Of a DNA stretch of 64,000 bases, positions 44,995-54,694 are shown piece after piece; within the stretch, counting starts at the first letter, position 1, and every line of letters starts with the position of its first letter. The translations under genes were made by a program, and so were the position numbers. Below the pieces are notes generated by a model. It did no database searches. It worked only from the letters and a program-made list of their open reading frames with translations, and had not been told where the DNA came from. Source of the DNA: Micrasema longulum (taxonomy: Eukaryota; Arthropoda; Insecta; Trichoptera; Brachycentridae); contig JAGVSM010000188.1 of NCBI GenBank assembly GCA_022494885.1, positions 62,001 to 126,000 on the forward strand. Direction: 5' to 3'.

Positions 44995-45477
44995 CTATCG
45001 GTTGAGTCCCGACAGAACGAGCCTCTGAGTGTTGTAAGGGTTTCTGCCTACCGGCACCCTTTGGGTCGGCAGGCCGGAGAGCCCTCGGACGTAGGTGTAT
45101 GTCACTGGAGGTCTCAAGATCTTCTTAGGTTGAGAGGATTTCTTCTGGGGTCTCGTGCGCGCTTTGTCGGTGTCAGAGTTGCCGCTGCTGCAGGAGTGAG
45201 ATCGAGATGATATGCTGAGGTTCTGGAAAACTTTTCTGAACGAGGATGTGGTGGATCTGTGGCGTTTTCTTCTCTCGGGGGAGTCGTCGCTGCAGGTGTC
45301 GCTGCTGGAGTATATTTCTCTAGGGTCGGGGGAGACAGCTGAGCTGGTGTGCGATTGGCTGGAGTTGGAGTCCGTGCTGGAGCTCCGGCAGTCCTCGTCC
45401 TGCTGTCGAGCGCGGCCCAGTCTTCTGCCCAGCGCCCTCAGGAGGCGCGCCCCTTTTACGTTCTCCGCGTCGTCCAT
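44995..45477 (-). CDS. Single-exon gene, serine-rich basic 160-residue protein of unknown family
   Basis: The only convincing host gene in the window. I start at the ATG 45477-45475; four codons further up is only a GTG, with an in-frame stop beyond and no intervening ATG. The frame ends with TAG at 44997-44995. The protein begins MDDAENVKGARLL, has an arginine-rich amphipathic segment (residues 8-24), a serine-rich low-complexity middle (31-107) with a basic patch RRKRHR at 69-74 (possible nuclear signal), and a compact C terminus TYTYVRGLSGLPTQRVP at 126-142. There is no signal peptide or membrane segment. I do not recognise the family. Codons are GC-rich against AT-rich flanks, and the core promoter lies upstream at 45799-45766, giving a 5' leader of about 290 nt with no need for an intron. 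Antisense frames over this interval are shadows. The C-terminal block is the part most likely to be conserved. Confidence 0.8.
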   Translation of the reverse strand: MDDAENVKGARLLRALGRRLGRARQQDEDCRSSSTDSNSSQSHTSSAVSPDPREIYSSSDTCSDDSPERRKRHRSTTSSFRKVFQNLSISSRSHSCSSGNSDTDKARTRPQKKSSQPKKILRPPVTYTYVRGLSGLPTQRVPVGRNPYNTQRLVLSGLNR

Positions 45478-45765
45478 TGGCGGCCACACTACGATGACCG
45501 GGAGCGGCAGAATCGGAGAAGGTATTTTAAGAAGTTTCTGATAAAACTAAATTTTACATGTAAACACGCAAGTTTTTAGAATTCGTAAAAAGCTTTTCCA
45601 ACTTTTTTACATTCACTTCAAAACGTGTGTTTAATTCAGATCACTTGTCTTTCGTTTTAAGTTTTAAAAACGAGTTAAGAATACAAAATATTTATCTCGT
45701 CACGTATCATTCACTGAAAGTATATTTTTGTTCAGAGAAGCGTTCGCACTGAAAGCTGGAGATAA

Positions 45766-45799
45766 ACTGAGTGAGGGAGGTTTCCCTCGAGCTTATATA
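45766..45799 (-). promoter_or_regulatory. Core promoter of the 44995-45477 gene (TATA box and initiator)
   Basis: On the minus strand TATATAAG starts at 45799 and the arthropod initiator TCAGT spans 45770-45766. Its A at 45768 is 31 bp from the first T of the TATA box, the canonical spacing. The proximal 130 bp upstream (45800-45930) are GC-rich, unlike the surroundings. Confidence 0.75.
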
Positions 45800-45939
45800 G
45801 CCTTCCCCGGGGGTGGCGAGAGTGGGGAAGCCACCGACTCCCTGAGTTCTCGTGGTGTGGGGCGGAAGTGTGTTGTACCTATTGTATTGCACGTTTACCA
45901 AGTACCGTGGGTACATTGGAACCAAACTTTTAATTGATT

Positions 45940-46165
45940 CTCCAGACGTAGTTTCTACCCGGTTATCAAATCATCAGTCACGTTTCAATAAATGCATCAC
46001 TTGTGGACTTACATCAACTTTGATTATGGGAAATACATGCTTTAGAAATATTGGTTTCTTCAAATAAAACATCGACATATATTACAGAATATAAAGTATA
46101 ATCACTAACAGGACTTTTGACTTGTTATTGAGATCACATAGCATTCTGCGAACTTCAGTATTCAT
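45940..46165. other. Unannotated stretch upstream of the gene
   Basis: No repeat or frame recognised. It may contain distal control elements, but none can be named. Confidence 0.35.
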
Positions 46166-46169
46166 TCAA

Positions 46170-46450
46170 TATTTTAAAATTCTTTCACCTGTTGACTTTT
46201 GTGAAATAAAAGAGCTGAAACCTTTATTGGTGAGATTTACTTGAATATTTTTTTTCATCTACTAGGAAACGCCTAGAAATATTATAAATTATTTATTCAT
46301 GGACTAGTTGGTTTATTCAATAATGTTTTGAGTTTGCACAAATGTTTGTAGACAAATATTGGATTACACCATCTAGGTAACTATTTTGATGTCAATCTTG
46401 GGGATGGAATCCAGTCTTTGTCAATAAACATTTGGATTACGAACCTACAT
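46170..46450 (+). repeat. R1 repeat, parts B-C
   Basis: AAAGAGCTGAAACCTTTATT and TACTAGGAAACGCCTAGAAA (B), then GTTTTGAGTTTGCACAAATG and GGATGGAATCCAGTC (C). Confidence 0.7.
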
Positions 46451-46639
46451 AAAAAATAACGAATTTTATTTATTTTGCATAAATATGTTTAAGAATTATT
46501 TATTTTATATAAGTATGTTGATTATTTGTTTTATGTTTCGATTTCATTTTTATTTATTAATTTATTGATAATAAATAAAAGATAGATGAGAATTATAATA
46601 CGTACCTATTATTAAAATGTTTTGACAAATATTTTAACC

Positions 46640-46945
46640 GAGATGAAGAATAACTTTTATAAAAAATATGCAAGTCTAGGTATTTACAGGGCTCGTGAAC
46701 AGGCATTTGCTGGTTTAAGTGATAAAGTTTTACACTGTGGAACATCCACTATTCCGACTGCATTAAAACATGAATATTCTACAATATTTTGGGTTTGTCA
46801 ATTTTTTGCAGACATGAAGTGGATTTAAACCCATAAGGAGCCGTTAATATTAATATACGACAAAAAAATTAAGGACATTTTAGAGAAGGGAATATAGAAG
46901 TTAAGGCATTTACAGCACATACGACCCGTCATTGGTTAGATTTTC
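46640..46945 (+). repeat. R1 repeat, A-C-A arrangement
   Basis: Part A (GCAAGTCTAGGTATTTACAG) is followed by part C (TTGGGTTTGTCAATTTTTTG, CATAAGGAGCC) and again by part A (AGAGAAGGGAATATAGAAGT, AAGGCATTTACAGC). Part B is missing from this unit. Confidence 0.7.
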
Positions 46946-46949
46946 AAAT

Positions 46950-47610
46950 TATTTTTTATTTATCTAATACTTCACAAGAAAACATAAAAAAAATCTAATG
47001 ATTTATTTAATACTTCGCAAGAATACATGATATTATTGAACTATCTATGCATTACTCACTGGGAAAACCCGTCCCGAGGGAAATATTTTACATTAGTTTA
47101 GTGAGATATATTTAGCGTTAGTGTATTTTTTTTCCAATATGAATTTTTAACATGGATATGAAAAAAATATTTTAATATTAATACAAGTGTATTTGTTACA
47201 AATCTCAACTTAGCGTAGGTAGCTTGGATTATAGGAATTAAAGGCTGACAATAGTTTTGTTGCATTTCTATACATTACTGTATTTTATATTTTCTGCTTG
47301 AATTTCGAGTATTTTCATATGTTCCCAACATTATTTGGCAGATAGCTTGCCACTACATATCGCACGCATCTGAGGACATAAGTCTGCTTGGCGGTGCCCA
47401 CACACACACAAACGTTGCTCGTTGCTGAAAGATGGTAATCTAGAAGTACATAATAAACATTTATTTATTTATTTAATTGACGGACTTATGCAGTCTATTC
47501 ATTTCTATTTCATTGGATTAAGCAAAAAGGGAAGTGAATATTTCATTGACTGAGAATAAACTCTTTGCACATGATTAATTCGCCGTTCGAATTATTCGGC
47601 AAACGGTTAA
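46950..47610. other. Unannotated AT-rich stretch
   Basis: A short CA repeat lies at 47400-47411. Nothing else recognised. Confidence 0.4.
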
Positions 47611-47614
47611 AGGT

Positions 47615-47990
47615 ACTACTAAGTGACCACTTTACGTAACATTCACCACTCTGCCTATATTTGAACATTTATGTTCCTTTAATTTAATTTTTGTGAAGTA
47701 AAAGAGCTAAAACCCTAATTGATGCTGGTGAGATTCATCTGATTGAATTATTTCACCTACATACTATGAAACGCCTGTAAATATTTTTCAGTTTCTTAAT
47801 GCTTCTTAGACCAAGTGGATTCATCGACAACAATTTGAGTTTGTCCAAATTTTGGCAGAGGACTGGACGCAACGCCTAAGGGATCTGTTAGTATTAAAAT
47901 ATTACAACCGAGATAAAGAATACTTTAGAAAAGGGAACAAAGAAGATTAGGCATCTACAGGGCTTATGACCTGTCATTGGCTGGTTTATT
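47615..47990 (+). repeat. R1 repeat, A-B-C-A tandem arrangement
   Basis: Consecutive landmarks: AAGTGACCACTTTACG (A), AAAGAGCTAAAACCCTAATT and TGAAACGCCTGTAAATATTT (B), GAGTTTGTCCAAATTTTGGC (C), then ATTACAACCGAGATAAAGAA and GGCTTATGACCTGTCATTGG (A again). The distance between equivalent points of the two A parts is about 360 bp. Confidence 0.8.
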
Positions 47991-48049
47991 CGTTCTATAT
48001 ATATAAATAGTTATTTTATTTTTTATTGGAAGAATAAATATTTGCGTTC

Positions 48050-48640
48050 TTATGATTTACCCAAATATTTAATTTTGAGGGTTATTTTCAACGAGTTGTA
48101 AATAACTCGCTATTAGAAAATGGGAGTTAGAACCGTCAGTAGGGTCGCAGTGAGTCACATCTTGCTGGAGGGTGTGATTCTATAAAATGCTGCAAACGCA
48201 CAGTTGCATTCCACCGGCAACACTACAGACTAGTCCAACTTGTTAGCGTCTACGTCGCAAACCCTGGGCAATGGAATCACACTCATAACGGTGTGATCAC
48301 AGCAGATAACGAGAGGATGAAAGGCGAGTTTCTGGCGCCTTCAAACCAGAATGGAAAGTAACCTCTATCCACCAGAAAAGGCAACGGAAAACTACTCTGG
48401 TTATCTTTTCCCAGGAATCACTATGGCGAGTACATCCAATAAGCAATTGTCCTGGCTGCGGAGTAGCGCAGGACCGAGATGCTTTCGCAGTAGTGATTGT
48501 CAACGTCGGGGGACCTGATAAGGCACCGCAAAAAGAAGAATTAGAAAATGGGAATCAAGATGGGGTAGAGCGGCATTTGAACCACGGACCTTTGAGCCGT
48601 GAGTCCGAGACACTAGCCACGGCCACGGGACTACAACCCG
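48050..48640 (-). mobile_element. tRNA-derived SINE, type B, split by another insertion
   Basis: The body with hairpin (CAACGAGTTGTAAATAACTC) lies at 48050-48125 and the head (GGGGTAGAGCGGCATTTGAA, GAGTCCGAGACACTAGCCAC) at 48540-48640, both minus. The element at 48126-48539 interrupts it. Confidence 0.85.
48126..48539 (+). mobile_element. 414-bp retroposon inserted in SINE B, with 14-bp target duplication
   Basis: ATTAGAAAATGGGA occurs exactly on both sides (48112-48125 and 48540-48553). The insert is GC-richer than its surroundings and ends in GCAAAAAGAAGA, an A-rich tail. This is the structure of a target-primed retroposon. The segment AAAAGGCAACGGAAAACTAC followed by TGGTTATC resembles sequence near the 3' ends of RTE-type LINEs and their SINEs; that resemblance is from memory and needs a search. 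The head has no clear tRNA boxes. Confidence 0.82.
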
Positions 48641-48647
48641 ATTCATC

Positions 48648-48700
48648 CATATCCCCTTCTTTAAAGTGTTCCTCATCTCTGTTGTAATATGTAAATATGA
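48648..48700 (-). repeat. R1 repeat end fragment
   Basis: TTCCTCATCTCTGTTGTAAT is the reverse complement of the start of part A. It lies directly beyond the SINE B head. Confidence 0.55.
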
Positions 48701-48850
48701 TATTTGTTTAATTTCTTCATTTGTTGATTTTTGAGAAGCAAACTGAGTTGATATCTTAATATTTAAAAACGTATGGTTTTTCTGAATTATTTGAACTTAA
48801 ATGAAATAAAATGTTTTCTTAATTCTACATTACATTTTTTTTAAATTACA

Positions 48851-49027
48851 TTTTTTTTTTTTGCACCACAACAGGCCAGGAGGCCTAATTACAGTAGTGA
48901 ATTACATCACAGAGCACCCAGGCTTGAGAAAAATCACATTTTTTAATTTTTTGTGTTCTCACCGGGAATCGAACCCGGAACCTTCCGTGCGTGAGTCAAG
49001 CGTCTTGACCACTACGCCACGGAGGCC
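48851..49027 (-). mobile_element. tRNA-derived SINE, type A (well-preserved copy)
   Basis: Minus strand box A TGGCGTAGTGG (49019 to 49009) and box B GGTTCGATTCC (48975 to 48965). The body and A tail (T run from 48851 on plus) are nearly identical to 296-476. Confidence 0.88.
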
Positions 49028-49207
49028 GAACTATAAGCAATTATTAAATCAATCCTTTGCTCAAGGTACGGCTTATTTATTGAGAACAAGTATACAAATT
49101 CGGTATCTCAACATTTAATGGGCTTATGCTTTGTACTTTGGTTTAAGTGATCACGATACACAATGTGCAACATTAAAAAACACACAAAATCTTTGAAACA
49201 TATAGGC

Positions 49208-49364
49208 CCTTACTTATAAACCTGGTATAAAGTTACGCTTAGGCATAGTGGTAAAATAAAGATGGAAATGCGATCCATATTCCATCACTATAATAAGGCT
49301 GGTATTCCCATTTTTTTCTACCACTATACCTAGGCGTAACTTTATACCAAGTTTATAAGTAAGG
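49208..49364. mobile_element. MITE M3, about 157 bp with 46-bp inverted ends
   Basis: The left end CCTTACTTATAAACCTGGTA and right end ACCAAGTTTATAAGTAAGG are reverse complements with few differences, extending inward to GCATAGTGGTA and TACCACTATACC. Noncoding. Only one copy is seen and the target duplication is unclear. Confidence 0.8.
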
Positions 49365-49639
49365 CATGTTAAACAATGAGTAATGGATTTTTTTTAACAA
49401 ACCTATGTTATTTTATAAAATAGATGTGGATAATTTTTGAGAACGTTTCAATTTTAGCATACAAAACTTAAAAAGGCAATAAAGTTGAACTTAACCAAGG
49501 AGTTTTTATTGATAACTTTATCAAGATATATCAATGCTATATAGATGTTTATCTTTTTTTATAGAATTTTTTAAAAATGTAAATTCATTTCGAAAAAAAT
49601 AAGTTATAACTGCGACTCTGAAATTTAAATTTAAACATT

Positions 49640-49965
49640 TTCGACAATGTTTTCAGTATGTCCAAATGTTTGCAGACTGGCTGGATTTCCTCCCAAGGGA
49701 GTTATTCTGATCGAAATTTGTTTGCAACAAAGGAAAAACGTTTTTGAGAAGGGAATATGGATGTCTAGGCATTTACAAGTTTATGACCTGTCGTTGGCTG
49801 GTTAAAGTACCCTCTTTACACACTGTGTAACATCACCATTCTGCCTATGTTTAAACATCCACATTGCCTTAACTCTTCCATCTGTAGACTTTTGTGATGT
49901 TATAAGGCTAAGGCCTTTATCACATGGGTTAGATTCATTCGGCTAAACCAATTACATTACATTAC
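49640..49965 (+). repeat. R1 repeat, C-A-B
   Basis: One of the fullest copies: GTCCAAATGTTTGCAGACTG and CCCAAGGGAGTTATTCTGAT (C), TGCAACAAAGGAAAAACG and GGATGTCTAGGCATTTACAA (A), CTTCCATCTGTAGACTTTTG and AAGGCTAAGGCCTTTATCAC (B). Confidence 0.8.
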
Positions 49966-49969
49966 GAGG

Positions 49970-50355
49970 ATTAAGACATGTCGTTACTCTGTTGGCAACA
50001 AATAAAGATTTAAAAAAAATGCTAAACTAAAAACGATTTTTCTCTAAAAACCGTTTAAATTTTTCCTTGAAGTTTGATTCCTACAATAGTGAAAACGTAA
50101 CCCGTTTTTCTTTTCAGGAAAATAATGAAATGTGAAAATGTCTCTGGTGTCATTGCGTTCACAAGTTTTGCGGGGCAGTAAAATATCACCCTAAGTGGTG
50201 AAAATTAAATTCGGGGGAGCCGTGTGCTTCCATGCAAAGTGTAGTACATAAATAAATATGTTAAAAGCTAATTTTCTTAAAACTACTCTTAACCTTTAAC
50301 TGCATTTCTTTAGCTTATTTTTAAAAATGTATAGATTTTTTTTTTCAAACCAACC
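49970..50355. other. Unannotated stretch
   Basis: Nothing recognised. Confidence 0.4.
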
Positions 50356-50359
50356 AAAC

Positions 50360-50905
50360 TTCGGAACACAGTTCTATATTTTATTTATTTAAATTGTATT
50401 TTTTGAAATTTATGTTGTTTATACACTCATCTTTTTATTTTAATTTTTATACCAAATATTCTTCTTAAAACTGACCCTATCTTTTATTTCTTTATATTGT
50501 ATTTTTTCAAATTTATGTTGTTTATATACTCATCTTCTTTTTTTACACCAACTTAACTTCTAAACACTGTTACCCTAAGGAGTTTATCAAGAATGCCTAT
50601 CAAGAGGATACGAAGCCTGACGTTTCTTTATACAAACGTATTCCCTTATTTTATGCCTAGATTATGGCATTATAGCGGCGGTTTTTACTCATTGTAACAA
50701 GTAGCGTATCTCTATTGTTTTGCTTTTTTGATGTTTAGTTTTTTATAGGAGCTAGACTTCTTAACTTCTTAGCTAGACTTTTTAAAACTGTTCCTATCTT
50801 TTATTTCTTTGTAAAGTATTTTTTTTAAATTTATGTTGTTTATATACTCATGTTTTACATAACTTCCATGTATGAAAAAGCCTTATGGGTGTAAAAAATT
50901 AATTT
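50360..50905 (+). mobile_element. Interspersed repeat, inverted match to 8790-9245 (probable LINE 3' end)
   Basis: Contains three tandem-like copies of a unit with AAATTTATGTTGTTTATATA (near 50400, 50508 and 50825) around a segment holding AAGGAGTTTATCAAGAATGC and CTTATTTTATGCCTAGATTA. Matches 8790-9245 in reverse. No intact frame. Confidence 0.65.
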
Positions 50906-50909
50906 AAAA

Positions 50910-51785
50910 AAACAAACAAACAACAAACAAAAAACTTGTAATCAAGAAAGCATTTCCGTGATTCTTCGTGGAATTTCATGATAATTTTTATATAAATTAA
51001 AGGCGAGTGTATGTACGTACAAACATATCGACGCTAGAAATAAAAAAAGGATAACAAGCGCCATGTAGTAACTTTACAGAAGAGCCAAATAAATTATTTT
51101 TTTCAATATTTTGATTCATTGAGGAATTTTGAAATCATAAAGGAATAACAATTTTTCTTTAATTAAAAAATAAAACTAAAAAACTAATAATTAGCTCTTC
51201 CGTAAAGTTGCTACACGTTATTTGGCTTTTTCCTTTCCAGTGTCTAAACATATTTGCAGATATTCTTATAAAAACTTCGTGATTCAAGTTACCAGGATAA
51301 TTGATTCAAGTTCACTGAGATAATCAAAAAGCTGAATACAGAAGAATCAAAGTAGAATTATATTTAACTCCTTTCTATAACATTTCACAAAAACTCTTGT
51401 ATTTTGGGTGTATGTATTTGATTATTTATACTAGGTATGTAACACTTTATAAAAAGAGCTTTCAGATGATAAATAAAAAAATTCACGAACATTTTTTTTA
51501 ATCCTTACTTATTTTTAATTAGTGAATTGAATTTTACTATAAAGATACTAATAATATAATAACCTCAAAATTAATGTATCCAGTCGGTAGTTATTCCAAA
51601 TTTATGGATTTAAGTTTGGTTAGTTTTTTATTGAAAAATAATTAAAATCCCGAACCTTTCCTCGTGTCCGTTTTCAAGGTTCTTCGATGGAAAAAAGTTT
51701 TGATTTTTTTTTTAACCTTCATGAAAAATTGTAATTAGTTCTAAAATTTTCGGGTGAAATGGGGAGGAAAAGAACAAATCACATT
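50910..51785. other. Unannotated AT-rich stretch
   Basis: A weak inverted similarity (TAACTTTACAGAAGAGC at 51070 against GCTCTTCCGTAAAGTTGCTA at 51193) hints at a decayed small element at about 51055-51230. Otherwise nothing. Confidence 0.4.
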
Positions 51786-51790
51786 ATTCG

Positions 51791-52036
51791 ATTAAATCCA
51801 AAAATACACCTTTAACATGATACGTGATTATATTTAAGTAAAACGTAAGTATACCCACTGTGGTATAATTAAATAGAGATGATGCTTCATAGAACGATAT
51901 TTTGAAACTGAGTGAAATTAAATCCAAAAATACACCCTCAGAATGACACGTGATTTTATTTTAGTAAAACGCAGGTATACCCTTTGTGATATAATTAGAT
52001 AGAGATGATGCTTCATAAATCGATATTTTGAAATAG
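51791..52036 (+). repeat. Tandem duplication, period about 126 bp, two copies
   Basis: ATTAAATCCAAAAATACACC starts at both 51791 and 51917. Both units continue with ACGTGATT, AGTAAAACG, GATGATGCTTCATA and CGATATTTTGAAA, with scattered differences. Noncoding. Confidence 0.8.
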
Positions 52037-52039
52037 TGC

Positions 52040-52925
52040 TCCAAAAAATGAGCGTTGTCGCTTGAATATTGCCGTGCAAAACGCGTAGTAGAATAAAAAA
52101 GTCCCAGTTTACCGTGAATTCAAAGCTGTATGTAGCGCTTTTTTACGCTGCTTCACGTTTACTGACTGAAACAGAAGACAAGTGTTTAGTGCTGCATTTA
52201 TTGTATACTATATACAGGAAGGCCGGGGAAGTGACGTCCAAAGGTAAAATGTAGGTGTCTCATATTAAGGGGTATCCGAATCATCCCTATTCCGCGATTT
52301 TGCGTGGTTTTCAAGTTATGATTTTTTAAATGGATTTTCGAAAATTTTAGACGAGATTACTTTTTAATTTGTGAAAAGTTTTTTTGTGATTTTTTTTCGA
52401 AACTAATTTTTTTATAAATTATACTTTTACGTATAAAGAAATCAGCTTTATTACATAAATGGAAGCTACAAAAGTTTTGACCTAAAATGCAGAATTAAAG
52501 TTCGAGCAAGTCAGACTTTCAACTTCAACATAAAATTAAAAATCTAAAAAGACGATTCCTTAGTTTCTGAGGAACTGTAAAGAAACTACGCAAGACTCTA
52601 ACTTTTGTGATAATACAAAAAAAAGAGTACTTAATAGGCTGAAATCACCCTTCAAAGATACTGACGTGAAAAATTCCTAAAGATAATTTATATAGAAAGT
52701 GTGTTAACTAACAAAAAATAACAATTAAAGATAAAATTGCGACACGAGTAACAGTAAACACAAAGTGAGAACAACTGAGGAATTTATGTTTATCAATGGG
52801 TGTACCGTACCTACTTAATTACTCCCCACAGAGAACCCATTTGAATAAGATTACTCCTAAATTATAATCCTCATTGAATACATCTTGTATAATTTATATT
52901 TATTATAAAATAAACGTCTTAGCCA
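52040..52925. other. Unannotated stretch
   Basis: A 61-codon frame at 52069-52254 has no known motif. The rest is AT-rich. Confidence 0.4.
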
Positions 52926-52929
52926 TTAC

Positions 52930-53060
52930 ACCATCGCGGTTCTCGCCGATAATTTTTTTAAATAAATATTTACGTTCTCCTGATATACCCAAATATTTCA
53001 ATTGTGAAGCCATTTTCTTTTTGTCGTAAAAAACCGTATTGAAAAATGGGGTTTGTTATT
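52930..53060 (-). mobile_element. SINE B, decayed
   Basis: ACACCATCGCGGTTCTCGC (head remnant), then TTACGTTCTCCTGATATACC and CAATTGTGAAGCCATTTTC (body), on the minus strand. Confidence 0.45.
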
Positions 53061-53064
53061 TTAT

Positions 53065-53665
53065 TTGTCAGGGTTGACCCAAATATTTGATTTTGAGAAC
53101 TTTTAATTACTTAGTGATCAAACATTTTATTAAATGTCGTTAAATTTTTTTATTTATTTTTTTATTTTTTATTTTCTTTTATTCAGGAAACATACAGTAC
53201 AGTTACAAAGTATAATATTTTACACAATTGGACTTAATTCTAATGGACCAGTGAAGTTTCCATATTAAAAAGCAATTAAATCTAATGTTAATTATGAAAG
53301 TATAAAAAAGAGAAGGAAAAAGAAAACATAAATGAAAGTTGTTTAAAAATTTAAATTTAAGTGAAAAAAAATATATTTTAAGGTTTGTAGTTTGTAGTGA
53401 GTATTTACAAATGGAAATAATATTAAAAATGAAGAAAACTTGTAAGAGTAATTAAGAATTAAGAATGGAAATAAAGAATGAAAAACATACTCAGATGTAA
53501 AAATAAAATAAAATAGTAATAACATTTTTTTTTTTTTTTTAAAAAAGGAAAAACATAAACACATATTTATTTTAAGGGATTCAAAGAAACGATGAGAAGA
53601 ATCTTTAAGTGAAATATAAGACAGTAAATTTAAATTTAGGTCAATTTAAAAAACATATCAAAATA
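53065..53665. other. AT-rich, low-complexity stretch
   Basis: Long T-rich (53140-53180) and A-rich runs. The segment at 53110-53145 (TCAAACATTTTATTAAATG) resembles 16822-16850, the left flank of the H1 repeat. Confidence 0.4.
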
Positions 53666-53837
53666 TTTGTATAAAACCACTTACCGACTTTTTTATGTCT
53701 ACCGGTTTCCAAACGTACTCGTCTCTTCGTCGGTACACCAATTAAATCAAAATGCAAAACCCCGTATACACCTTCAGATTACTTATTGCCTGTACTTATG
53801 TCTTCAAGAATATGCCTCCGTGGTCTAGTCTCCATTT

Positions 53838-54385
53838 TATGTCAATCGCATAAATCAAATTGAATCAGTCCAACATCGCTTGCTTCGAAAATTAGCGTGG
53901 ATGCTTGGACTAGAGATAAGTAATTGTTCTTATGCTGGTATAGAGTCAATGTTAAATATTTCTATTCTACAAAAAGTAGAACTAATATTGATTCCAAATA
54001 TATGTTCGGCATACTAAATGATATAATCGATGCTCCATCATTACTGGGACAAGTAAAATTCAACATTCCGACTTGTAGGTTGAGAAACAATGAAGTACTG
54101 TTGTTCATCAATCAGCATAAAAAAAACTATGGTCTCAATTCTCCAATAACCCGTCTTTATCGTATTGTTAACTCAAGACAAGATCTGGATTTTTTGGTTT
54201 AAGTTTACAACGATTTTAATGAGCACTAAATAAATAGTCCAGATCTTGTCTTTATGTCCCTTATGTTTGTCAATGCTTCTTTTCTTATTTTTAAAAAATG
54301 TTTTTAACAACTCTTTTATTGTTATATTTAAACCCTTTAAATTGTATACATGGACAATGTCCGTTAATAAATAAATAAATATACC
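53838..54385 (+). mobile_element. Jockey-like LINE, C-terminal reverse-transcriptase remnant and 3' end
   Basis: From 53838 the frame reads YVNRINQIESVQHRLLRKLA then WMLGLEISNCSYAGIESMLN and stops. A second frame (to 54202) gives ILNDIIDAPSLLGQVKFNIP, LRNNEVLLFINQHKKNYGLN and SPITRLYRIVNS. Together they are the C terminus of a jockey-type ORF2 broken by one frameshift. The 3' region ends in AATAAATAAATAAATA (54367-54382) and matches 59688-59815 in reverse. Confidence 0.85.
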
Positions 54386-54573
54386 TATTAAACTCACGTC
54401 CCTCCCTTCATTCCCCTCTTTTTTTTTAAAACTGTTTATCCCACAATATCAAACATTTTCAAAACATAGTCATTGCATGTAAGGGTTGCCAATGCATGGC
54501 ATGTTGGTTTTATATTTTTTATTAAAAACTATGGTGAAGGTGTATGGTGGGTTTTGTAAGCTGGTTTAATTGG

Positions 54574-54615
54574 TGTCCTGATGAAGAGACGGGTACGTCT
54601 CGAAACCGGTAGACA
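54574..54615 (+). ncRNA. Hammerhead-ribozyme-like motif (H1)
   Basis: Order on the plus strand: stem I TGTC (54574-54577); CTGATGA (54578-54584); one extra A; stem II GAGACG-GGTA-CGTCTC (54586-54601); GAAA (54602-54605); stem III ACC/GGT (54605-54610, no loop); cleavage base A (54611) giving the triplet GUA; stem I strand GACA (54612-54615). All core residues fit a type I hammerhead except the extra A before stem II. The 3-bp loopless stem III would need dimerisation. Confidence 0.5.
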
Positions 54616-54694
54616 TATATGTATAACAATAAGTGATTTTATACTCATATTTAATAAAATTTAGTAAGAAGTAACTATGCTAGAAAATAAAAAT

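Larger units (their letters stand above)
53669..54645. mobile_element. H1 fold-back element with hammerhead-like cores at both ends, containing a LINE piece
   Basis: The ends 53669-53783 (minus core) and 54529-54645 (plus core) are reverse complements over about 115 bp. Shared landmarks include TGTCTACCGGTTTC, CGTCTCTTCRTC, ACCAATTAAA and ATACACCTTCA. The right core is intact in its conserved boxes, while the left core has CCGACGA in place of CUGAUGA. The LINE fragment 53838-54385 lies between them and was probably inserted later. The arrangement resembles the terminal repeats of Penelope-like elements, but no Penelope reverse transcriptase is present. Confidence 0.6.

Noticed and set aside
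45478..45489. Upstream GTG as the start of the 44995-45477 gene
   Set aside because: Eukaryotic initiation at GTG is rare, an ATG lies four codons later, and no upstream ATG exists before an in-frame stop.
45212..45541. Plus-strand frames of 109 and 76 codons opposite the 44995-45477 gene
   Set aside because: They are antisense shadows of a GC-rich, serine-rich frame. They have no promoter and low-complexity composition.
47700..47740. A hammerhead core inside R1 part B (CTGTTGA...CTGAAACC in consensus)
   Set aside because: The essential A of the CUGANGA box is replaced, the base at the cleavage site is G, and no stem I forms.
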